From Promethearchaeota archaeon (lineage in GTDB: Archaea > Asgardarchaeota > Lokiarchaeia > Sigynarchaeales > SOKP01), in NCBI GenBank assembly GCA_014730295.1, contig WJIN01000508.1:1-6182 (forward strand): 6,182 bases of DNA, in the 5' to 3' direction. The notes below the pieces were generated by a model, which ran no database searches, was not told the origin of the DNA, and saw only the letters and a list, made by a program, of their open reading frames with translations. Shown in pieces: positions 1-6,182 of this stretch; the first letter of the stretch is position 1, and every line of letters starts with the position of its first letter. A program made the position numbers and the translations under genes.

Positions 1-1659
1 ATCGAAAAGTTCGCATCTCTGGAAAAGTCAGGGTGCAGTGCGAAGTTGTCGGTGTCGGTATAAGCATAGGTCCACTCTATCTGTGAAGTCCACGGATCAT
101 AAGGATCTTCTTGGATCTCGTAGTCTTGTGTCTCGACAAAGTCGGTCTCGGCGTGCAAATCTACCATGATAAAGTTATCTGCATCCGCATAACTACTGAC
201 CGCACTTTCGCTGGTAAAGAATAGGATATAGATGCTTCCGTTCCATAGCTGTTCTAAGGCGTAATTAGAAGCTTCCAATTGTGCGGCTCCTCTCTGTCCA
301 AAACTGCTGCCCGTGTTGATGGTGCAATATTTGCTACTATTCTCTCCGATTGGGAATCCTTGAATACTTAAATCATAGCTATAAGGGCTTCCGATCTGAT
401 CAATCTCGGTTATGTCTAAATATGAAGGTAATTCTACCCCAAATTGGATATTTTGCTCGTAATTATCAAACATCTCATTCATTTGGGCGGCTGAGATTAC
501 ATCCTCAGTCATATCAATGAGGTGATGGTAGAAAACTTCTCCCGAGACATAGATCTCATCGGTGGTTAAGAATTGGGTTGCAAAATCGAATGTGCTCTGC
601 CACGAAGTTGCGCTATAGGTATATGCCGTCGGACTGTTCGCGGAGTTAGAATAATAATTTCCGATCGAACTCTTGGGGGTCATCTCGAGCTCGGTAGTAT
701 AGATCTTGGAGCCGTCGATCTCGGTACCAGAGCCGTAATAGAGATCAATATATCCTTGTTGATAGATCGGCTCGTCAATATTATATAGATCCGTGAAAAA
801 GCCGAGATTATTGATCATATTATAGTTCGCATCGTTGACATCTATGGTATAAGAATCGCCGACATCGGTAAATTCATAACCTCCCATAGTCTCAAGTTGG
901 ACTAAGGTCGAATTTGGAAGGTCTTTCAGTCCGATGGTAATTTTTGAATTCTCCATTAGATCATAGGGTGAGTCTGGGAAGTGCGGATATGCCTCACTAT
1001 CTCTAAATGGTTTGGAAAGGATCTGGAAATAATGCGGGGTATTGATCGCGGATCTGGTATTGAAGTCCCCGGTCTTATCGAGTGGTTTTCTATCATACAT
1101 CTCGACAAAATGCGAATCGGTTAAGTAATCGCATTGTTCTAAAATAATATAGGGGATCGTATGATTGGACTCGCCTTGCTGGGAGATCGTAATTACGATA
1201 TCTACCGTATCGGCACCAACCATCTCATAGATCGCGTTCAGATCTTTCTGATAGGTGATATAATAACTATTATGTTCTTCTGGATCTAAATCATACCACA
1301 TTTCGGTATAATTCAAGGGTAATATATATGGATCGGATACAAACTCATAATATCCGTCGTTGGTAATGTATTTGAACTCGATCGTGAGGTTATTGAAATC
1401 CCCGTTAAAGGTACTGATATAGTCGGTAATAATCTCGTCCATTGTGAAGGTAAGATTCAGCTCGGGGGCAAATAAAAGGGGTACGCTAAGGATCTCAAGA
1501 GTCGTGGTTTGGTTCGGCTCGTCTAAATCAATATAGAGGCTTGGATCATCTAATTGGATCGGATCCATCTGTAAAGAGTCGCTGTTAATAATCGGGATCG
1601 AGCTCTCGTTGTTGTTGCTCATTAACCTAACCGAATCGCTAAAGCGCTTACCTACTTTT
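1..1659 (-). other. C-terminal-side beta-rich region of the fragment, no family recognised (residues ~1509-2060)
   Basis: This stretch of about 550 residues stays in frame and protein-like but matches no domain I can name. Strand-like segments include TTTLEILSVPLLFAPELNLT, NLTIEFKYITNDGYYEF, DTVDIVITISQQG, YDLSIQGFPIGEN and NGSIYILFFTSES. The last of these leads into ADADNFIMVDLHAETDF. Tyr, Asp, Asn and Ser are abundant and sequons are frequent (NQT, two NLT, NYT, NHT, NST, NSS, NGS, NFS). Two cysteines (C1684, C1953) are far apart. There is no C-terminal anchor, membrane helix or stop codon, so the protein continues beyond the left edge. Confidence 0.4.
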
Positions 1660-4600
1660 TGGAAGCCAAAGCCGATATTATAGGCAGATTTCACTCCGTA
1701 TTCAATTAAAAATTCTTGATTATTCTCAGGAGCAGTTGCAAATATAATGTGAGGTCGTCCTGAAGAAATGGTCTTGTCTTGAATACCATAGTGATCGTGC
1801 AATTCATCTTCATTATAGATCACAAAATACTCATCATCCCATTGGCTCACTCCTTCAAGTCCGTACTCCATCGTAAACGCGGTTTGGGAGCCGTCTCCGA
1901 TACAATCGTGTTCAAATCGTATATACATTGCGGATTCTGACTCGTTGCTGGGGGGTAAGAAGCCTTCTACTAAATCTAATTGAATTGAAGTTTCATTGAT
2001 CTCATTTGTAGGTCCTAATTGCATGGTACCATAATAACCACTTGTAAAGTCAAAATCAAGTTGATAATAGATCTCAAATTCGGTGCCCTCGTCGGGGTGT
2101 GCTGTGGTAAATTGGATTAACGATTGGTTGTGGAAGTCTTCTGAAGTCGGATAGACGGGGTCCCATTCGAAAGTCGAGAATTCATGCTCGTTGCCATCCT
2201 TAATACCCATCACTTTCAGCGGGGTGATCTCGGTTAAAGCGAGCATCTCTAAAATGGCGTTTTCCTCATCAATTCCGAACGATTCGGTCTCGTTATCAAA
2301 AACGAAGGCGATCGGCTGTCCGTAGGACTCTCCATTCATTACCCCTCCCAATGAAAGCGTGTTAGATTCGGTGGTGAAACCGTCCGAGATTGCCACGGAT
2401 ACATTATCGGTCGGTGAGCTAAACTGATCCTCAAATAAGGACCAATAGGTCTTTGGATTAGTGCTGGATGGGTTGGCTTCTAACCTAAGATCTAAGAGAG
2501 TGATTTCTACATCTCTCTGCTCCTCATAGATCGCCTCTTTACTATAATCAATACTAAAACTTAAGTTGAGGTCGCATCGCATTCCCATCAAGAAGGCGCT
2601 TTCTGGACCTAAATATTCGCTAAAGGTCATAATTCCGTCTCGATTGCCAGCTCTAAGCATAATATCGCTTCTGAGCGGGAAGGTCGAGGTACTCCCGTCA
2701 TCATTATAGATCGTGCAGTCGAGATTGATCTCGATATAGTCTTGTACCGATAACTCATCTCCCGAAGCGTTAAAGAAGGGTGCTATCCAGAACGCGCCCG
2801 AAAAGACGGGGTAATTGCTCTCGAAGGGCATTTCAGCTTCGTTATGGGAAGCGGTACCCCATGAGGAGATAAACGGATCGAGTAAGTCAATCTTGGTATT
2901 TTTCTCTCCGAATTTCAACCAATTGGCGGGTTTGATCTCAAGCGGAATATTCATCATAGGCGATGCCTTATAATAGGGCGATTCGGCGATCTGGATTCTG
3001 ATAGTAGATAATCCAGGACCTAAATCGTTGATGATTGCTGCCATCGTATCATTGGTAATTGTTATTAAACCGCCGTTCGCGGTCTCGTCTATCATATATG
3101 AGGTAGTATAATTACGTACATTTACACCGTTAGGGTTAATAAAGTCAATATAGGCATAATAACTATGATTATCCTCAAAAATGCTGGTAGAAAGGGCTTC
3201 TAAGGAGGAGGCGCTGTATTGCTGTGTGAGGCTGTCGATAGTCTTGGTAATGCCCGTAGGAATGGGGGTGGCTTCTTGGGCGTAAATATTGATCTCGATC
3301 GGTTCTAACCCGTCCGGAAGCGGATTGTCCTCATCGGGAAGATCATAGGTCAGATAATCGGAAATTCCTAACGCGATGTCTTTCCTATGAAGTCGAATTA
3401 ATCCTTCGGCATACGTCGGGTCTTGTAGGACCAGTTGCTCGAACTCATAATCCTCGATAATATTCGTACCGTTAAACACGTGTTCATTAGAAGAGCATAC
3501 ATACTCCTCGGGTGTGTCGATACGCATCTCATCCCACTCAAAATGGGAACTAAATGCCCTGATATATAAGACCATATCCTCAATCGAACTAATTCCCTCG
3601 ATTGAGCCGAAGATATCTGCAAAATGCATTAGGTAGTCTTCATCAAATGTGATGTCAAAGGATACCTCTCCGAATTCGTCGGTTAGTCCGTATCTCCATT
3701 CATAGGGTCCATAAGAGGAAGAGTTGGTATTTGGATATTTGATCCAATAGGTCAAAGGTCTGCCAAACATTTTACGCGGACCGTCGCCTGGACCTATCGA
3801 AGTGAGTTCTTGGGTACCGAGTGATTCATAATAAATTTTGGTGCCGTCGTCCATGATCGTACGCTCGTTAATAAAACCAGTCCTCGATTTCGGCATAAAC
3901 CCGATATGGAGCCATACGATATTATTCTGTATGGGCTTATCATTCCAATCGGTAAGTTTGAAATTAAATTGATATTCCTCTCTGACTAACGCATCGATTG
4001 AAAGGGCGCTATATTCCTCCCCTTCTTCCAATGCCTCAAGAGGGTTTCTATTTAAAATATATTTCCTCTCCTCGATAAAGGATTGACTGACCACCATATT
4101 TTGTGTTTCGTACCCGATCATCTGCAGTTTTGTCTTCTCACCTTGGGTTATGATTCTGAAATAAGTTTCCCATTGACTACTGTTTTGATACGGATAGATA
4201 TAGGTGTTCTCAATCCCATAGCTGATAGGGTCGAAGCCTTGTTTTGAGAGGTTAAATACCTGGTTTGGTAAATAGGTAAGTTTGAGGTTATTGACCGTTT
4301 TACCTCCCAATGGAAGTGAAAGCTGATCTTTTCTGAAGAGGGTATCATATTCAAAGAAACCAAGCGTATCAATCGGGATGGTATCAATCGGGATGTAGTC
4401 TGCGTTCTCGTTTTGAAGCATTATAATGAGGTTGCTGGCAAGATCCACTCGCTTGGTATAGGTGGTATTGTATTTTATATTCAAAAGGTCATAAATATCG
4501 AATTCACTGCTTTCTAAGGCTAAGTCGTTATAAAGGTCGTGGAAATAAACCATATACCCATTTTCGGCGATTGTATATTCCTCGGTACTAAATTCATAAT

Positions 4601-6182
4601 AATGACTCATATTCCCATCTTCATACATTCGAATCCAGTCCAAATCAGTATCGAGTAAAGGGTGCAAAAGTTCGATCGGCAGGTAGGAATAATATCCGAT
4701 CCGAATTTCATCCCCGCTCTGATATTGAGTATAGGTGAATTCTAACTCGCCGTTCGCGTTAATGGTTGCGGTATAGTTTTCGGGGGCGATTTCTTCATAA
4801 ATCATCGAACCCGATTTATTGACTTGGGCGTGTTCACATGAGATGATTCCAAGCCTAATAGTTTGCCCATCCACGTCATATTGCGGTCCTTGAATGGTGA
4901 TTAATTGCTGGTCGGTCTCTTCATAGAGTAATTCGGGTTGGATGCTAAAAGTTTCGGTGATGGACTGTTCAGTAATCCATTCATTTGCGATCATATCGTA
5001 TTTGGCAAACGGGATCTCGATGAGATTATCGTATAAGGAGTTGCCGAATTGATCCGTCCTACTATAACTGAGCGGTGTAATTGGTTTCCCCTTAAGCACC
5101 TTATAGGTAATTAACAGATTCGTATCATATTGAATAAACTCAGATGAGTCCGAGTTCCAATGGGTAGTGAGGATAAATTGGTTATCCACATAATTAATGT
5201 GAGGGTTTTTGGTCTCGTGCAAAATTTCGGATTTACGGTAATATTCTCCGTTGAGATTGACATAGAGTGGTCGTTTCTCGAGATCCTCGGTAATATAATA
5301 GATGGCAAACTCATCTCGTGAAATAAAACCGGCATCGTTATAGGGTGACACAATATCTAAGGCATAGGAGGTCTCGCCGTCGATTGCCTCCTGCCATTTA
5401 TAGGAATAGACTTCATCCTCGACGATATATTCATCGTTATCCAAAACCGCACCCTCCAATAGGAGCGAATCTCCGTAATTGAGCTCATAATAATCGTTTT
5501 CAAGATATACAGGAGTCTCACCGTGAAGTGATTCTTGGACGACGCTGATCTCGAATGGATTGAAGTTATCGATGGTAGGGTTAAGCAAGACGGTACCGCT
5601 CGAGGCTAAGTCTAAGGTATAGTCGCCAAGTCCTTGAGGAACGGTAAATTTCGCGTAATAATATTTAGTGTAATAGCCTTCGGGGGCATTCTCATCATAT
5701 TTAGTTATGTAATAGATGTTTGAATATGCGAAGGTATCTCCGGATGTTGCATTCACCAATTCCAACGGAATGCTCATCAGCTCATCGAACGGAATTTGGG
5801 CGGTGGAATCGTCGAAACGGAAGTAGACCTCAATCTCATCGGAATATTCCACGTTTGTCGGGGTGGTTATCTCTTCTCCTTTGTAAAACGCTTTCACATC
5901 GGTTAAGGGAGTGGTAATCCGTTTATATCGGAAAGTATCTTTGGCGTAGTAGTTATGATAATCGGGCGCTCTGAACTCGATATCGGCGGTGATATAGCCG
6001 TTCTCATCCTCCTCTATCGAGTCTCCTAGCATATTGTATAGGGCAATATCGTGAATAGCGATTCGTTGATAGGGAAGGTTCAACACATCAAATCCTTCCT
6101 GCTCAAAATTCTGCATGAAAGAGCCTGGCCATCTCTTTGAGTCGGCAATCGTAAATGAGATCGATTCCAACAAGCTCAAATC
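1..6182 (-). CDS. Giant secreted/cell-surface beta-sandwich repeat protein, internal fragment (partial at both ends)
   Basis: One reading frame on the minus strand is open across the entire window: about 2,060 codons, first complete codon at 6182-6180, last at 5-3. No start or stop is visible, so the real protein is longer. The translation reads as real protein throughout, with alternating hydrophobic/polar strands, conserved-looking turns such as TDEFGEVSF, and consistent codon use. All other frames are broken into short pieces. Composition is acidic, rich in Tyr, Asp, Glu, Asn, Ser and Thr, with 7 Cys (residues 449, 896, 1156, 1203, 1427, 1684, 1953) and about 29 N-X-S/T sequons. No signal peptide, membrane helix, sortase signal or enzyme motif is visible within the fragment. 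Several stretches resemble Ig-like or macroglobulin-like beta-sandwiches. By inference it is an extracellular structural, adhesive or surface-layer-associated protein, possibly from an Asgard archaeon. No exact family or function is recognised. Confidence is high that it is coding and low on role. Confidence 0.93.
1660..2250 (-). other. Two consecutive modules with F-x-T-A / E-F-x-I-x-Y signature (residues ~1312-1508)
   Basis: The first copy ends with SLIQFTTAHPDEGTEFEIYY (bases about 2064-2123). The second ends with RPHIIFATAPENNQEFLIEY (about 1698-1757). The alignment is direct: hydrophobic-I-x-F-x-T-A, a P-rich acidic turn, E-F-x-I-x-Y. The second copy is preceded by DGSQTAFTMEYG and EYFVIYNEDELHDHYG, that is, a F-T strand, a F-V-I-Y strand, a loop and then the signature. 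This order resembles short beta domains in phage tail fibres and other exported proteins, where a strand of the type 'I-x-F-x-x-A-P-x-x-G-x-x-I-x-V-x-Y' closes the module. I regard that as a similarity of pattern, not an identification. C1427 and sequons (NQS, NET, NES) are in this stretch. Confidence 0.45.
2475..2930 (-). other. Beta domain with possible disulfide pair (residues ~1085-1236)
   Basis: The domain starts at WLKFGEKNTKIDLLDP, directly after the preceding Ig-like domain. It includes the hydrophobic strand SGAFWIAPFFNASGDELSV, then EINLDCTIYNDDG and later MGMRCDLNLSFSIDY, ending with VEITLLDLRLEANP. Cysteines C1156 and C1203 lie in two strongly alternating strands 47 residues apart, in a protein with otherwise isolated cysteines. 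That would suit an intradomain disulfide in an exported beta-sandwich. NDDGST and GNRDGI are acidic turns but do not form a complete EF-hand or dockerin calcium loop. No named family is recognised. Confidence 0.4.
2940..3250 (-). other. Ig-like domain (residues ~978-1080)
   Basis: The segment begins with strands around ATPIPTG and SYYAYIDFINPNGVNVRNYT. It continues with ETANGGLITITND and closes with GPGLSTIRIQIAESPYYKAS followed by NIPLEIKP. The closing pattern G-x-x-T-I-x-I-x-x-x-x-S-x-Y-Y-x-x-S, then a strand of alternating hydrophobics, is characteristic of the last strands of bacterial/archaeal Ig-like repeats (Big_3 type: G-x-Y-x-I-x-x-x-Y-x-G-x-x-x-Y-x-x-S). Three sequons (NHS, NYT, NDT) are in it. 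The limits are approximate and the fold is inferred from pattern. Confidence 0.45.
3540..3975 (-). other. MG2-like (macroglobulin/carboxypeptidase-regulatory-like) domain (residues ~736-881)
   Basis: The strand NFKLTDWNDKPIQNNIVWLH matches the pattern L-x-D-x-x-x-x-P-I-x-x-x-x-V-x-L, familiar from MG2 and carboxypeptidase-regulatory-like domains. In those domains a 'development of the statement' strand is followed by a substituent strand. After a long insertion containing FMPKSRTG and PGDGPRKMFG comes WRYGLTDEFGEVSFDI, the G-x-T-D-x-x-G-x-x-x-F hairpin that typically closes such domains. It is followed by MVLYIRAFSS. This is the best-supported domain resemblance in the window. MG2 domains are known from alpha-2-macroglobulins and many bacterial and archaeal surface proteins, but no thioester motif or bait region is seen here. 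A Big_1-like domain is an alternative. Confidence 0.5.
4366..4395 (-). repeat. Perfect 15-bp in-frame tandem duplication (2 copies)
   Basis: Plus-strand bases 4366-4380 (GTATCAATCGGGATG) are repeated exactly at 4381-4395. The flanking bases differ on both sides, so the unit is exactly 15 bp. On the coding strand it encodes the duplicated peptide I-P-I-D-T-I-P-I-D-T. Because the unit is a multiple of three, the frame is preserved. The identity at nucleotide level, including all third positions, indicates a recent slippage duplication rather than an ancient protein repeat. Confidence 0.95.
4460..4865 (-). other. Pair of adjacent beta modules (residues ~440-574)
   Basis: Two neighbouring stretches look like diverged copies of one module. 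The first (about 4670-4865) runs from TIRLGIISCEH through ENYTATINANGELEFTYT to SGDEIRIGYYSY. The second (about 4460-4650) runs from DWIRMYEDGN through STEEYTIAENGYMVYFHDL to SSEFDIYDLLNIKY. Shared elements in order are an aromatic strand with Y-T, a turn containing N-G, a strand ending in an aromatic pair, then a S-x-E-hydrophobic-x-I strand ending in Y. The first copy also carries the only cysteine of the first 890 residues (C449). The homology of the two copies is my pattern reading and has not been aligned by software. This may be the same module family as the pair at about 1660-2250. Confidence 0.35.
4880..5534 (-). other. Second Ig-like start and divergent beta-rich linker region (residues ~217-435)
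   Basis: Right after domain 1, residues ~217-250 contain VYLENDYYELNYGDSLLLEG (about 5430-5530). Its Y-G-D-S-x-x-L-x-G strand is typical of the first two strands of Ig-like repeats in large surface proteins. Downstream the strands become more divergent: FAIYYITEDL, LYVNLNGEYY, NLLITYKVLKG, a turn TDQFGNSLYDN and LIEIPFAKYDMI. No family is recognised for residues ~260-435. The segment has no cysteine, no low-complexity run and no catalytic motif. It is probably one or two further beta domains, with boundaries that cannot be placed by eye. Confidence 0.35.
5535..5897 (-). other. Ig/MG-like beta-sandwich domain 1 (residues ~96-216)
   Basis: This segment of the giant protein begins with VKAFYKGEEI and continues through strands such as SDEIEVYFRF and IPLELVNATSG. 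It ends with KFTVPQGLGDYTLDL and then FEISVV. The arrangement of an edge strand, a Y-S-D-E-I-x-V-Y-F strand, a variable loop region, a G-x-G-D-Y-T-L-D-L strand and a final F-E-I-S-V strand is the usual order of an Ig-like or macroglobulin-like sandwich. One sequon (NAT) lies in it. The limits are estimated from strand pattern only. A fibronectin III-like fold would look similar at this level, so the fold class is an inference. Confidence 0.4.

Noticed and set aside
573..788. Plus-strand open stretch of 71 codons starting with MGCKIECALP
   Set aside because: It lies antisense to the continuous minus-strand frame and is rich in Cys, Arg, Ile and Leu in a way expected from reading that frame backwards. 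There is no recognisable domain and no credible ribosome binding site.
2695..2712. Acidic turns (NDDGST, GNRDGI, also DVDGQ and DTDNF elsewhere) as EF-hand, dockerin or RTX calcium sites
   Set aside because: None shows the full spacing of D-x-D-x-D-G-x-x-x-x-x-E or GGxGxDxUx repeats; they are isolated turns in an acidic protein.
3398..3622. Minus-strand open stretch of 74 codons in another frame
   Set aside because: Same strand but frame-shifted relative to the long frame, which codes through the same bases. The Ser/Arg/Ile-rich product looks like an out-of-frame shadow.
4148..4387. Minus-strand open stretch of 79 codons in another frame
   Set aside because: Overlaps the giant coding frame out of phase. 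Its composition is shadow-like, and the true frame gives ordinary beta-strand sequence here.
5111..5353. Minus-strand open stretch of 80 codons in another frame
   Set aside because: Out-of-phase shadow of the long frame; no domain, and the start is not preceded by a plausible translation signal.
5720..5917. Plus-strand open stretch of 65 codons (MNMRRYLRML...)
   Set aside because: Antisense to the Ig/MG-like domain 1 coding region. Arg/Ser-rich shadow composition with no recognisable feature.
6114..6116. In-frame ATG (residue 23) as a possible start of the giant gene
   Set aside because: The frame remains open and protein-like upstream of it to the window edge (LLESISFTIADSKRWPGSF), no signal peptide follows it, and no ribosome binding site or promoter is apparent.
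1..6182. CRISPR array, tRNA/rRNA, insertion sequence or terminator
   Set aside because: No regularly spaced direct repeats, no cloverleaf-like or rRNA-like stretch, no terminal inverted repeats and no hairpin plus T-run were seen; the region is fully occupied by coding sequence.

Overview
The whole window appears to be the interior of one very large protein-coding gene on the minus strand. Reading the reverse complement from base 6182, with codons occupying plus-strand positions 3k to 3k+2, I translated about 2,060 consecutive codons without meeting a stop. The frame is still open at both edges, so neither the start codon nor the stop codon is here. The visible part alone corresponds to a polypeptide of at least roughly 230 kDa. 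I found no second gene, no RNA gene, no mobile element, no CRISPR array and no intergenic gap.

The protein looks secreted or cell-surface and is almost entirely beta-rich. It is acidic, rich in Asp, Glu, Tyr, Asn, Ser, Thr and Ile, and has only 7 cysteines in about 2,060 residues. By hand count it has about 29 N-X-S/T sequons. I see no transmembrane helix, no coiled coil and no catalytic motif. The repeated logic is short alternating hydrophobic strands separated by acidic or polar turns, as in chains of Ig-like, macroglobulin-like (MG) or other beta-sandwich domains. Residue numbers below count from the first complete codon at the right-hand edge (residue 1 = bases 6182-6180).

Layout from N- to C-terminal side (right to left): an Ig/MG-like domain (about 5535-5897), the start of a second one with a YGDSLLLEG strand (about 5430-5530), and a divergent beta region. 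Next come two adjacent beta modules (about 4460-4865), a 15-bp perfect tandem duplication (4366-4395), and an MG2-like domain with the turn TDEFGEVSF (about 3540-3975). These are followed by an Ig-like domain (about 2940-3250), a beta domain with a possible disulfide pair (about 2475-2930), and two more modules carrying an F-x-T-A plus E-F-x-I-x-Y signature (about 1660-2250). The left 1.6 kb is a beta-rich, unrecognised stretch.

Organism: codon use is mixed (AGA, AGG and CGA for Arg, TTA for Leu, ATC/ATT for Ile), with moderate GC content estimated by eye. Giant Tyr/Asp/Asn-rich extracellular proteins with loose MG/Ig-like domains resemble proteins known from Asgard archaea (Lokiarchaeia and relatives). 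I suggest this as the most likely source at moderate to low confidence. Giant surface proteins of uncultured bacteria such as Omnitrophota are the main alternative. Without flanking genes the assignment cannot be settled from the window.
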